NCBI GenBank assembly: GCA_947572545.1
Contig: CANPCK010000003.1
Span: 1-40,662, forward strand
Direction: 5' to 3'
From: an uncultured Clostridium sp.
Lineage (GTDB): Bacteria; Bacillota; Clostridia; TANB77; CAG-508
Length of the DNA stretch: 40,662 nucleotides
Positions 9,288-18,977 of the stretch are shown piece by piece. The position numbers were made by a program, and so were the translations under genes. The notes beneath the pieces were generated by a model, which was not told the DNA's origin, made no database searches, and saw only the letters and a program-made list of their open reading frames with translations. Within the stretch, counting starts at the first letter, position 1. Each line of letters begins with the position of its first letter.

Positions 9288-10844
9288 TTATGCCTTAAAA
9301 CCATGTAGTTTGTTTTTAATTTTTTTTAGGTATTTTCCTCCTAAGTCTTTTACATAGTTAAATTCCTTTGTTTTAAACATTGTTATTATTATTACTACAT
9401 TTGTTGTTATCATTGCTACTATGGTTCTTAATATAAATGTAACTACTCCTTTGCCGAAACATTGGAACAAGTGAACATGTATAATATGTTATAGCAAACA
9501 TTAATGCTGTTACTCCCAAATATATAGCATATTTGGCATAATATTTTAATAGTCCTCCTTTTAGAACATACTTAAATGCAAGATATGGTTCCATTGGCAA
9601 GTCTACTACTATTATTGTTATTATTGTTCCTAAAAATATTCCTGGTAGTCCCATTATCTTAACTAGCACTAATGATACTACTAAATTTATAACTACCTCC
9701 CAGATTGGCTTAGTTTTCCCTTTCCAATATATTCCTGCTGCTTCACAAAACATCCATGGGGTTTTTCTCATTATGTCTAGATAAAAACGTAATGTAATTA
9801 ATATTACTGTAAACATGTCTAATAGATATGTTTCGTCTGATATAACTAATATAAATGTATTTGATAATACTCCAAAGCAACATGCACAAAATGCCGCTAT
9901 CCAAAAATTCATAAAGTTAATATTATAAAATACTTCTTTTTGTGCTTTGTCGTCTCTTGTTGCATGTAGGTTTCCAACACTAGATAAAACTGAACCAAAT
10001 ACCTGTGTTATTAATGAAGTTAATGCTTTCGTAACCATTGAATAGTTTGAATATATTCCTGTTACTGCTACTCTTATATATTTTGATATAAGTAAATTGT
10101 CTGTTGAGTCTCTTATGATACTTCCTACTTTATGAAATACCATTGCTACTACATTTTTCTTTATTTCTTTAAATGTACCATCATCCAATTTTTTTATATC
10201 TTTTTCTTTCAGATATGAATATTCCTTTTTAGCTACCATTGATGCAAATAGATTTGTAAGTATTGTACCTATAACTTGTCCGTGCTAAATATAATAAATA
10301 ATTACGTGTTGTATAAATTATTATTATTTGTATTATTGATATTGCAAGCATTACTCCTGCTTGGATTGATATGTCTTTATACTTCTTTTGATCACTTATT
10401 AATAGTGTTCTATAATATGAGTTAAAGTAAGATACTGCTGTGTCAAAAACAAATATTAAATATATTAGGTTGAGGTTAGATACACCTTCTGGTACTCCAT
10501 TCATAAAGAAGCCGTAAAAATGGCATTATTAGAAGTCCTGCAATTATTATAAATATTCCTATAAATCTATATGCTTTTTTGAAAAGTGCCATTAATGATT
10601 TTACTTTTTCTGTATCTCCTGAGCTAAGTGGTTTATACAAACTATATGCAATAGCTGGTCCTATTCCAAGCTCTACTAATTGTAATGCTGCTAAAATATC
10701 TGCAAATAATCCATTAATTCCTAGATATTCTTGCCCTATTACTCTTATAAATGCTATACGAACTAATACTTTCATTAGCTGCTGTATAAGTTGTGCACCA
10801 ATTGAAAATGTTGCATTTTTTACTGATTGACTAGTTCTTTGCAT
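9288..10844 (-). CDS. Wzx-type polysaccharide flippase, three CGG +1 sites
   Basis: A MATE/MOP-superfamily lipid-linked oligosaccharide flippase with 12-14 predicted helices. It would move undecaprenyl-linked repeat units across the membrane. The N-terminus (RTSQSVKNATFSIGAQLIQQL) and the central VGSIIRDSTDNLLISKY are characteristic of Gram-positive Wzx proteins. The zero frame is broken three times, at 10512-10514, 10280-10282 and 9454-9456. Skipping C each time gives PFL-G-FFMNGVPEGVSN, LLYLA-G-QVIGTILTNLF and LVPMF-G-KGVVTFIL, and one continuous 517-residue protein, normal for the family. It overlaps the upstream GT4 gene by 14 bases. An out-of-frame CGG (GCG GCA, 9894-9896) in the same gene carries no insertion. 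Confidence 0.87.
9453..9456 (-). other. CGGC +1 frameshift site, Wzx site 3
   Basis: Preceding codon TTT, then C-GGC. Unshifted translation ends at 9373 in a different sequence. The shifted frame gives MFGKGVVTFILRTIVAM. Confidence 0.85.
10279..10282 (-). other. CGGA +1 frameshift site, Wzx site 2
   Basis: Preceding codon GCA, then C-GGA. Unshifted translation ends at 10229. The shifted frame gives YLAGQVIGTILTNLFASMV. Confidence 0.85.
10511..10514 (-). other. CGGC +1 frameshift site, Wzx site 1
   Basis: Preceding codon TTA, then C-GGC. Unshifted translation ends at 10476. The shifted frame gives PFLGFFMNGVPEGVSNLNL. Confidence 0.85.
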
Positions 10845-12000
10845 TTACTTCTCCCTCCATAATTTCACTTATTAATTCTACATATTTTTCTGCAATCCTT
10901 TTTTCACTATATTCTGTTGTTAATTTTTTTGATATTTCTTCTAATCTTTGTTTAGTTGGTCTATTATTTAATACTTCTATTATCTTTAATGCAAGTTCTT
11001 CATAACTTGTTGCTTTTTTATAATAAAATACTTCATTCATTGTTGCTTCTTGAAGTGATGTTTCTTTAGTTGAAATAACTGGCACATTGCACATCGCAGC
11101 TTCTACTGGTGTTCTTCCAAACCCCTCCATATATGATGTACTAATAAATAAATCTGCATTATAAAGCAAAGTGTTTCTTTCTTCATCAGATATGTAAGAT
11201 AATATTTTCACTCTTTCTTTTAAGTTGTTTTTTTCTATAAATTCTACTATTTCTTTATATCTTGAATTAGGTGAGTTTTCTTCTGGTCTTCCTACTAATA
11301 CTAATGAGTGTGGTATTATTTCTTTTATTTTGTTAAATGCTTTGACAAGTGTTATTTGATTTTTATGTTTAAAAAACGAATTAATTGTTAGCATATATGG
11401 TTTTTCTGTTCTTATTATGTCTGATACTTTTTTGTCATATTTCTTTAATTTTGCAACTGAACTTGGTATTACTTTTATCTTTCCTTGGTAACTTGGATTT
11501 ACATCTATTAACCTATTTTTTGAGTATTCTGACAGTGTTGTTATATATTCTGATAAATTCATTAATTCTATATATTTTTGTTTTGTCTTCTTGTATATTT
11601 CTGAGTTTTTATCTTCTATTTCGTCTAATGGTATTACATCTAATATAGATATTATATTTTTCTGTTCTTTTATTATATTTGTATTATCACATATATAAGG
11701 ATATATGATTATATCACATTTTTCCTTTCTTATTTTACCTTTCTTTGTTATGTCTAACTTGTTTGCTATATTTATTAATCTTCCATGATTTGAGTTCTTA
11801 AACCAAAATTTGACAGATACTATTTTACAATTTGAAAATTGCTTTTTATATTCTTCTTGTAAGTGTTTATTTACAAACAGAGTTATATCATATTTATTTG
11901 ATTGTACTAATCCTTCTACGATTTCTTCTCCATTCTTTTTTATTCCTGTTGCATGTTTGTCTACTATATATGTTAGATCTATCCCAATTCTTGGTTTCAT
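10831..12000 (-). CDS. GT4 glycosyltransferase
   Basis: A 389-residue cytoplasmic GT-B glycosyltransferase of family 4. The C-terminal nucleotide-sugar half has LTINSFFKHKNQ, then the retaining-enzyme EX7E region SYMEGFGRTPVEAAMCNVP. The N-terminal half begins GIDLTYIVDKHATGI, similar to the other two GidA-like openings in this cluster (MNIGID...). Its end overlaps the flippase start by 14 bases, suggesting translational coupling. It probably adds one sugar, possibly mannose or rhamnose, to the lipid-linked repeat unit. Donor and linkage cannot be read from sequence. Confidence 0.87.
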   Translation of the reverse strand: MKPRIGIDLTYIVDKHATGIKKNGEEIVEGLVQSNKYDITLFVNKHLQEEYKKQFSNCKIVSVKFWFKNSNHGRLINIANKLDITKKGKIRKEKCDIIIYPYICDNTNIIKEQKNIISILDVIPLDEIEDKNSEIYKKTKQKYIELMNLSEYITTLSEYSKNRLIDVNPSYQGKIKVIPSSVAKLKKYDKKVSDIIRTEKPYMLTINSFFKHKNQITLVKAFNKIKEIIPHSLVLVGRPEENSPNSRYKEIVEFIEKNNLKERVKILSYISDEERNTLLYNADLFISTSYMEGFGRTPVEAAMCNVPVISTKETSLQEATMNEVFYYKKATSYEELALKIIEVLNNRPTKQRLEEISKKLTTEYSEKRIAEKYVELISEIMEGEVNAKN

Positions 12001-12044
12001 TATTAATATTCATCCCTTTCGTTACTATTGAAATGTTTTCTTTA

Positions 12045-13175
12045 TTAAGAACGTCTATTTAGTATTTCCAATATTTCTTTGGTACATTTCTCCCATGTAA
12101 ATTTCTTTACTTGTTCTAGTCCTTGATTTATTTTATCTGCTTTTTCTTCTTCACTTAAATGTATAACTTCTAATATTTTATTTCCTAATTCTCCATAGTT
12201 TAAAACTCCATCATAATAAAAAGCTGCATTTCCTCCTACTTCTGGAATTGAAGATATAAATGATGTAACTACTAATGCCTTATTTGCCATTGCTTCTAGT
12301 ATTGGAAGTCCAAATCCCTCATATAATGATGGATATACGAAACATTCTGTGTGTTCATACAAATATTTCTTTTCTTCCTTTGAAATATATCCAGGCATAA
12401 TTATATCTTCTTTATATTCTGATTTTTCTTTTAATTCTAATACTTTTTGATATTTCCATCCTAATCCTCCAGCTATTATTAATTTTAAATTTGATGGTTC
12501 TTTTCTTTTTATATAATCAAATGCCATTATTAATGTTTCTATATTTTTTCTTGGTTCTATTGTGCTTACAAAGAAAAGATATGGATTTTCTTTTATATCA
12601 AATTTTTCTTGTATTGCATTTTCTTCTTCTTCTGAGATATTTAGCTCTTTTCCAGCACTTGTCCCATTATATATTACTTTTATCTTTTCTGCTGGTATTC
12701 TGTAAAGATCAATAATATCTTTTTCCGTTGCTTTTGAAACTGCAATAATTTTGTTTGCATGTTTTAAACTTCTTCTTACAAAAAGCTTTTGAATAATTGT
12801 ATTTTTGAAAGAACCTACTGTTTTAAGTTTTTTTATTGCTAAATCATGTATTGTTAAAACAAATTTTATATTTTTTGTATATTTATTTCTTTTTGGTAAA
12901 CAATGTTGGGTTCCCCAAAACACATCTATTTTGTCTTCTTCTAATGTTTTTGGCAATTTATAATATAACCAAAAAGTTCCTAATGGTTTTTCTTCTTTTC
13001 TTATTATTATATTATCATTTAACTTAAAGTCGATCTTTATATCTTTGTTTGAATATAAATAATATTTATGCTTTCTATTCTCTGAGTTATTTATTCTTTT
13101 TAGCACTTCTTCTATTGTTATTGGTATTCCTGTTTTACTTTGGCTAAGCCCTCTTACATCTATTCCAATATTCAT
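12045..13175 (-). CDS. GT4 glycosyltransferase, paralogue A
   Basis: A GT-B family 4 glycosyltransferase of 376 residues from the preferred start at 13175, which has GGAGG five bases upstream; the ATG at 13187 lies before that ribosome site. Visible motifs are FVSTIEPRKNIETLI (donor-domain entry) and YPSLYEGFGLPILEAMANK (EX7E). It is highly similar to the gene at 14705-15826, including the C-terminal VKKFTWEKC. The pair probably arose by duplication and adds similar sugars. An out-of-frame CGG (ACG GAA, 12725-12727) is left unshifted. Confidence 0.88.
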   Translation of the reverse strand: MNIGIDVRGLSQSKTGIPITIEEVLKRINNSENRKHKYYLYSNKDIKIDFKLNDNIIIRKEEKPLGTFWLYYKLPKTLEEDKIDVFWGTQHCLPKRNKYTKNIKFVLTIHDLAIKKLKTVGSFKNTIIQKLFVRRSLKHANKIIAVSKATEKDIIDLYRIPAEKIKVIYNGTSAGKELNISEEEENAIQEKFDIKENPYLFFVSTIEPRKNIETLIMAFDYIKRKEPSNLKLIIAGGLGWKYQKVLELKEKSEYKEDIIMPGYISKEEKKYLYEHTECFVYPSLYEGFGLPILEAMANKALVVTSFISSIPEVGGNAAFYYDGVLNYGELGNKILEVIHLSEEEKADKINQGLEQVKKFTWEKCTKEILEILNRRS

Positions 13176-13206
13176 GTTTTCCTCCATATGTTTCTTCTGT
13201 TAATTT

Positions 13207-14703
13207 TTATTCTTTTATTGTTGCATATTTATACCCTAATACAATTATTATCCAATAATATGTTAGTACAAAGTCTGGTACGCTTACACATAGCCCAATT
13301 GTTGTTGCAATTATGCTTATTATAAACATTATACTCATGTTTTCTTCTTTTTTTCTATATTTTATTAAGTGTTTTAATACTACAAATAATATATAGCAAT
13401 ATGATATTATTCCTACTACTCCTGTGTTTAATAGTATATTTGTAAATAAAGTAAATGTTCTAAATGATCCAAGTCCTACACCAAATATAGGTGAGTATTG
13501 AAACATTTTAAATCCTTCTGATTCTCTTTCTATTCTATCTGTTCCTGATGCAGATGTAAGTTTATTTATTGTCATTTGTTTTATTGTATTTAGAAAATTT
13601 TTAAAAGGTGAATCATATTCTGCCTCTGGATTTACTGGTTTTGGTTCTAATGGTTTATCTCCACTTTCTCCTACTTCTATTTGCCTTATTGCTCCTAGTT
13701 TATAGCCTATTTTTATTGATACTAGGCAAATCGCACTTGCTAACATAATTGATACTATTCCTATTGTTACTATTTTCATAATATTTTGTTTTTTATGAGA
13801 TAGTTCTCCATTTTTTATAACACCAAATAGACAATATATAAAATATATTCCATATATAAATAATAATCCTATATATGCTGTACTTGAAGTTGTTAATATT
13901 GCACATATTGTTGTAGCTATCAATGCTATTATTAATAATATTGTTTTCTTTTCTTTTAGTTTTGTTTTTATTGTTAGGAATGCACCTAAAATAAATGGCA
14001 AGAAGCATATTAAGTTGATTGAAAAGGTCGATGGCTCTAATGCAAGTCCTGAAATTCTTCTGACATTATTATTAATTTGGTTACAACATTGTGATGCATA
14101 TATATTTGTATTAAATAAAATTTCTGGATATTGAATTCCAAAATATGTTATTGTAAATTGAATTAGTCCCCATACTACAGCACATAAAGTACTTATTCCA
14201 AATACTCTTATTAGTTTTTTTATTTCTTCTTTACTATTTACTTTGAATGATAGTACTATCATTAATACAAATAAGTAAGTTATTATTAATAATTGCTTTA
14301 TATTAGCGAATGAAAACTTTAATTGCTTTGTCGTATCATCTATATCTGTGTATGTTATATTTTGTCCTTGAATTATAATTAGTGCTATTTCACTAAGTAT
14401 TGTAACTATTATGAATATTATAAATGCTGTTGCAAGTTTATTTTCTTTTAGCTTTTCTAATATTATTTCTTTATTTATTTTTGGCTTAGATTTTATAAAG
14501 TTTATAAATACTCTTAATAGCCATACTGCTCCTACATATTCAAAAGTTAATATTGGCATTTTTATAAGAGTTATATTAAATACTGATGCTGCTGTGAATG
14601 TAGATAAAAATACCAACATATAAAGTAATAATTTTTCATTGTTTTTTATAAAGGCATAAATTGATAATACAATTATTATTATGCCTAATATTGTCATTTG
14701 CAT
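13207..14703 (-). CDS. O-antigen polymerase/ligase-like membrane protein (Wzy/EpsK-type)
   Basis: About 498 residues and 11-12 membrane helices with a large external loop (about 340-400). The segment RRISGLALEPSTFSINLICF is the recognisable polymerase/ligase motif. It would polymerise lipid-linked repeat units outside the membrane, as expected in a Wzx/Wzy pathway. The start is placed at the ATG at 14703; AAAGGA lies about 12 bases before it, inside the end of the preceding GT4 gene. A second ATG follows at 14697. Low sequence conservation is normal in this family, so polymerase versus ligase is undecided. Confidence 0.78.
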   Translation of the reverse strand: MQMTILGIIIIVLSIYAFIKNNEKLLLYMLVFLSTFTAASVFNITLIKMPILTFEYVGAVWLLRVFINFIKSKPKINKEIILEKLKENKLATAFIIFIIVTILSEIALIIIQGQNITYTDIDDTTKQLKFSFANIKQLLIITYLFVLMIVLSFKVNSKEEIKKLIRVFGISTLCAVVWGLIQFTITYFGIQYPEILFNTNIYASQCCNQINNNVRRISGLALEPSTFSINLICFLPFILGAFLTIKTKLKEKKTILLIIALIATTICAILTTSSTAYIGLLFIYGIYFIYCLFGVIKNGELSHKKQNIMKIVTIGIVSIMLASAICLVSIKIGYKLGAIRQIEVGESGDKPLEPKPVNPEAEYDSPFKNFLNTIKQMTINKLTSASGTDRIERESEGFKMFQYSPIFGVGLGSFRTFTLFTNILLNTGVVGIISYCYILFVVLKHLIKYRKKEENMSIMFIISIIATTIGLCVSVPDFVLTYYWIIIVLGYKYATIKE

Positions 14704-14704
14704 T

Positions 14705-15826
14705 TTATTTATCAATCCTTTCAAACTTCAATATTTCTGAAGTTTCTTTTGCACATTTTTCCCATGTAAATTTTTTTACTTGTTCTAATCCCTCTTTTAT
14801 TTTTATCTCTTTTTCTTCTTTTTTTAAATTAATAACTTCTAATATCTTATTTCCCAATTCTCCATAATTTAATACACTATCATAGTAAAAAGCTGCATTT
14901 CCTCCAACTTCTGGAAGTGATGAATTATTAGCTGTTACAACTAAACACTTATTTGACATTGCTTCTAGTACTGGAAGCCCAAATCCTTCATATAATGATG
15001 GATATACAAAACATTGTGCATTTTTATATAGATAGCTTTTTTCTTCATTTGATATAAATCCTGTCATTTTTATATCTTCTTTAAATTCTGAGTTTTCTAC
15101 TAATTCAAGTACTGTATCATAATTCCAGCCTAAACCTCCTGAAAGTATAAGCTTTAAATCTACATTTTCTTTTCTTTTCATATAGTTAAATGCTCTTATT
15201 AATGTTTCTATATTTTTTCTTGGTTCTATTGTACTTAGGAAAAATATAAATTTTTTATTATTTATCTCTAATTTTTTTTCTATTTCTTCTTTTTGCTTTT
15301 CTGAAACTTCTATTTCTTTTGCTTCAAAATTTGTTCCCTCATATATAACTTCTATTTTTTCTTTTGATATTTTATATATGTCTATTATGTCTTTCTTTGT
15401 AGCCTTTGATATTGCAATAATTTTATCTGCTCTTTTTATACTTTTTTTTAATAATAATTTTTGTACTATTGTTGTTTTTAGTGAACCGATTGTTTTAAAT
15501 TTTTTTATTGCTAAGTCATGTATTGTTAGAACATATTTAATATTTTTGTCTTTTTTAGGTAATATATAATTTGTTCCCCAGTATACATCTATATTGTCTT
15601 GTTTTAATAGTTTTGGAAGTTTAAAATAGAATGCTAGTTTTCCTCCTATTTTATCTCTTATTTTAAAGTTATCCTTTAATTTGAATTTAAAGTCTGCTTC
15701 TTCAGGAGAATATAAAAAATACTGATTTTCAGTATCTAGTCTGTTTAATTCTTTTATAATATTTGCAACATATAGCCCTATTCCTGTTTTGTATTGGTAT
15801 GTACGTGCATCTATTCCAATATTCAT
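14705..15826 (-). CDS. GT4 glycosyltransferase, paralogue B
   Basis: A 373-residue GT-B glycosyltransferase, the sister of the gene at 12045-13175. It shares MNIGID, the STIEPRKNIETLI donor-domain entry, YEGFGLPVLEAMSNK (EX7E) and VKKFTWEKC. The start at 15826 is favoured over the upstream ATG at 15862 because AAGGAGG lies five bases before it. The chosen start does not overlap the preceding Rmd gene, whose stop is at 15850. One CGG appears out of frame (ATC GGT, 15486-15488), with no extra base, although the next nucleotides match the shift sites. Confidence 0.88.
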   Translation of the reverse strand: MNIGIDARTYQYKTGIGLYVANIIKELNRLDTENQYFLYSPEEADFKFKLKDNFKIRDKIGGKLAFYFKLPKLLKQDNIDVYWGTNYILPKKDKNIKYVLTIHDLAIKKFKTIGSLKTTIVQKLLLKKSIKRADKIIAISKATKKDIIDIYKISKEKIEVIYEGTNFEAKEIEVSEKQKEEIEKKLEINNKKFIFFLSTIEPRKNIETLIRAFNYMKRKENVDLKLILSGGLGWNYDTVLELVENSEFKEDIKMTGFISNEEKSYLYKNAQCFVYPSLYEGFGLPVLEAMSNKCLVVTANNSSLPEVGGNAAFYYDSVLNYGELGNKILEVINLKKEEKEIKIKEGLEQVKKFTWEKCAKETSEILKFERIDK

Positions 15827-15849
15827 TAGTTCCTCCTTATTTTTTATTA

Positions 15850-16767
15850 TTATAAATTGCAAAAATTGTCATACATAGATTTTATTGTATCTTTTATGTC
15901 TGTTCCATCAAAGTATTTTGCTGTTTTTGAGTTGTTACAACAAATATATGGAGTGTCTATTTTTCTATATTTTTCTTCATCTATTATAACTTCTATTTTC
16001 TGATTTGATAAAGATATAATATATTCTAATAGTTCTTCAATTTTATATGCTTTTCCTGACCCTACATTATATACTAATTCTTCTGTTTCATTTTCTAATA
16101 ACATCCTATATGTTTTTACTACATCTTTAACATCTGATATATCTCTATATGCTGATAGGTTTCCAACATAAATTTTTCCATCTTGTCCTGATTTTTCAAT
16201 CTCTGCTACTTGCTTACAAAAACTTGGTATTGCAAAGCTGTCTGTTTGTCCAATTCCTGTGTGGTTAAAACTTCTTGTACATACTATCTTCATATTGTAT
16301 CTTTCTTTATACATCTTCGCAAAGTTTTCAGCTGCAATTTTTGAAATTCCATATGGGTTGTTTGCATTAACTGTGTCTTCTTCTTTTAGTGGTTCGTTTC
16401 TTTGCTCATATTCTTCACTTGATCCTATTAACATTACTTTACAATTAGGACAATTTTCTCTAATTTCTTCTAATATATTTACAGTTCCTATTGTATTTAC
16501 TTCTACTGTTTTTTCTGGTATTTTCCATGATAGCCCAACTGAGCTAATTGCTGCTAAATTTATAAGATAATCTGGCATCGTTTCTTTTATTACTTCTTTT
16601 ACTATTTCTTTATTTAGTATATCCATATCATAATAGTCAACATCTTTATCAATACTATCTCTCTTATTAATATCACATGCAATTACTTTATAACCATTTT
16701 CTTTAAATTCTTTTATAAGGTAACTACCAACAAATCCTCCTGCTCCTGTTATTAGGACTTTTTTCAT
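15850..16767 (-). CDS. rmd: NAD(P)-dependent epimerase/dehydratase, probable GDP-6-deoxy-D-mannose reductase
   Basis: An extended short-chain dehydrogenase of 305 residues. It has the Rossmann motif TGAGGFVGS (7-15), the active-site serines at GSS (115-117) and the catalytic pair Tyr139/Lys143 in YGISK. Next to Gmd, the likely reaction is reduction of GDP-4-dehydro-6-deoxy-D-mannose to GDP-D-rhamnose. The start at 16767 follows GGAGT with suitable spacing; the ATG at 16794 lies before this site. The gene name is inferred mainly from sequence type and the Gmd neighbour. A fucose synthase would be an alternative, but that enzyme has a different C-terminal signature. Confidence 0.75.
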   Translation of the reverse strand: MKKVLITGAGGFVGSYLIKEFKENGYKVIACDINKRDSIDKDVDYYDMDILNKEIVKEVIKETMPDYLINLAAISSVGLSWKIPEKTVEVNTIGTVNILEEIRENCPNCKVMLIGSSEEYEQRNEPLKEEDTVNANNPYGISKIAAENFAKMYKERYNMKIVCTRSFNHTGIGQTDSFAIPSFCKQVAEIEKSGQDGKIYVGNLSAYRDISDVKDVVKTYRMLLENETEELVYNVGSGKAYKIEELLEYIISLSNQKIEVIIDEEKYRKIDTPYICCNNSKTAKYFDGTDIKDTIKSMYDNFCNL

Positions 16768-16846
16768 ATTCCTAACTCCTTTCTTAAGTATCAATTAATA
16801 TTGGAAAAATGCTGTTATTTAATTTAAAATCAACTTTATCATTATG

Positions 16847-17860
16847 CTAATTATTTTTTAATAACTTTAAATCATTTTCTACCATTTTCTCTATAAGTTC
16901 TTCGTAGTTTACTTTTCTTTTCCAACCTAATCTTTTCTCTGCTTTTGAACAGTCTCCTATCAATAGTTCTACTTCTGCTGGTCTATAAAATACTGGATTT
17001 ACTTTTACTACTTTTTTATCTGTTCCTTTTAATGTTGCATATTCTTCTGAGTCTTTTCCATGCCATTCAATTTCCATTCCAGCAGCTTTAAATGCTAATG
17101 TAACAAATTCTCTTACTGTATGTGTTTCTCCTGTTGATATTACATAATCATCTGGTTCTTCTTGTTGAAGCATTAACCACATTGCTTCTACATAATCTCT
17201 AGAATGTCCCCAGTCTCTTTTTGCATCTAAGTTTCCAAGCTCTAATATATCTTGCATTCCATTTTTAATTCTTGCGACAGTCATTGTTATTTTTCTTGTA
17301 ACAAATTCTTCTCCACGTCTTTCTGATTCATGGTTAAATAATATTCCTGAACAAGCAAACATATCATAGCTTTCTCTATAATTTTTTGTTATCCAATGCC
17401 CATAAAGTTTTGCTACTCCATATGGACTTCTTGGATAAAAAGGTGTTGTTTCCTTTTGAGGAATTTCTTGTACTTTTCCAAACATTTCACTTGTAGATGC
17501 TTGATAAAATCTTGCGTCTGGTTTTGCTATTCTTATTGCTTCAAGCATATTCAAAACACCTATTCCATCTATTTCTGCTGTACCTATTGGTGTATCCCAA
17601 GATGTTGCAACAAATGATTGTGCTGCTAAATTATATACTTCATCTGGCTCTGATTTTCTTATGGCTGCAACAAGTGATGCTAAATCTGTCATGTCTGCAT
17701 ATATTAGTTTTACTTTATCTTTTAAATGTTTTATATTTCCATAGTCAACTGTACTTTTTCTTCTCCATATTCCATATACTTCATATCCTTTTTCTAATAA
17801 AAGTTCTGCTAAGTATGATCCATCTTGACCTGTAATTCCTGTTATTAATGCTCTTTTCAT
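16847..17860 (-). CDS. gmd: GDP-mannose 4,6-dehydratase
   Basis: The enzyme converts GDP-mannose to GDP-4-dehydro-6-deoxymannose. It has 337 residues with the cofactor motif TGITGQDGS (7-15), [12 protein letters not shown] (77-88), the catalytic Thr123/Glu125 in STSEMFG, and Tyr147/Lys151 in YGVAK. The first base overlaps the stop of the upstream GT4 gene (TAATGA), so translation is probably coupled. The product feeds the reductase at 15850. No frame break is seen. Confidence 0.94.
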   Translation of the reverse strand: MKRALITGITGQDGSYLAELLLEKGYEVYGIWRRKSTVDYGNIKHLKDKVKLIYADMTDLASLVAAIRKSEPDEVYNLAAQSFVATSWDTPIGTAEIDGIGVLNMLEAIRIAKPDARFYQASTSEMFGKVQEIPQKETTPFYPRSPYGVAKLYGHWITKNYRESYDMFACSGILFNHESERRGEEFVTRKITMTVARIKNGMQDILELGNLDAKRDWGHSRDYVEAMWLMLQQEEPDDYVISTGETHTVREFVTLAFKAAGMEIEWHGKDSEEYATLKGTDKKVVKVNPVFYRPAEVELLIGDCSKAEKRLGWKRKVNYEELIEKMVENDLKLLKNN

Positions 17861-18957
17861 TATAGTGCCTCCATTTTATTATATTTTTCTTTTATAAACT
17901 CAATTATATTTTTTCTAAATTCTTCTTCTGCAAATTTCATTGCTTGAGTCCTTATTTCTTTTTTATCAAATGTAGCATTTTCACATTCTTTAATAGCTTC
18001 TATTAAGCTCTCTACTGTTTGCTTTTTAAACAGTATTCCTGTTTTTCTATCTACTATTGTATCTAATGCTCCACCTTTACCAAATGCAATTACTGGTTTA
18101 CCAGTTGCCATAGCTTCAACTGGAACTATTCCAAAATCTTCTTCTCCTGGGAAAATTAATGCTTTGCATTCTGATAAATACTTTTTTACAATACTATCTG
18201 GTTGCTTTCCTAAAAATGTAATATATCTTTTATCTGCTATTTTCTCTAAGTTCTTTCTCTCAGGACCGTCTCCTATAATTATTAATTTTTTATGTAATTT
18301 ATTACAAGCTTCTATTGCTAAATCAAATCTTTTATATTTAACTAATCTTGATACTACAAAATAGTAATCTTTTTCTTCATTTGAAGGTAAAAAAGTTTCT
18401 GTTCTTACTGGTGGAAAGATTACTACTGATTCTTTATTATAATGTTTTTTTATTCTTTGTTTAACTTCTGTTGATATTGCAATAAATTCATCTACTCTTT
18501 GTGCTGACTGGTAGTCCCAAAGTCTCATATAGTTCATAAAATATCTAACTAATTTAGTTTTTAGCTTAGACATTCCTTCTGTATATTCATCTCTCATTTC
18601 CCAAGCATAACGCATTGGTGTATAACAGTAACTTACATGTAAAGTATGTGGACCTGTTATTACTCCTTTTGCGCAACAAGAACAGCTACTTATTACTACA
18701 TCATAATCGTTTAAATTAAATTCCTCAAATGCTTTAGGCATAAATGGTAAATATTTTTTATGATTATATTTTTTGTTTCTCTTTTTTTGTAAAGAAGATG
18801 TTATGATATTCATTTCTTTAAAAATCGGATCCATATTATCTGGATCGTAAAAAGTTGTGTATATTGGCGCATTAGGAAAACATTTGTGTAAATTAATAAC
18901 ACATTGTTCTGCTCCTCCCATGTTAGTAAGCCAATCATGTACAATCGCAACTTTCAT
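17860..18957 (-). CDS. GT4 mannosyltransferase (WbaZ-like)
   Basis: A 365-residue family 4 glycosyltransferase. The N-terminus [18 protein letters not shown] and the [13 protein letters not shown] segment are typical of WbaZ-type mannosyl/rhamnosyltransferases that act early in O-antigen-like chains. The donor-site region has [11 protein letters not shown] and the EX7E-type stretch [25 protein letters not shown]-type ribosome site precedes the ATG. It sits between ManC and Gmd, consistent with GDP-mannose as donor. The out-of-frame CGG in GAC GGT (18266-18268) is unshifted. Confidence 0.88.
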   Translation of the reverse strand: MKVAIVHDWLTNMGGAEQCVINLHKCFPNAPIYTTFYDPDNMDPIFKEMNIITSSLQKKRNKKYNHKKYLPFMPKAFEEFNLNDYDVVISSCSCCAKGVITGPHTLHVSYCYTPMRYAWEMRDEYTEGMSKLKTKLVRYFMNYMRLWDYQSAQRVDEFIAISTEVKQRIKKHYNKESVVIFPPVRTETFLPSNEEKDYYFVVSRLVKYKRFDLAIEACNKLHKKLIIIGDGPERKNLEKIADKRYITFLGKQPDSIVKKYLSECKALIFPGEEDFGIVPVEAMATGKPVIAFGKGGALDTIVDRKTGILFKKQTVESLIEAIKECENATFDKKEIRTQAMKFAEEEFRKNIIEFIKEKYNKMEAL

Positions 18958-18977
18958 CTCTTTTCACCTCTCGCTCC

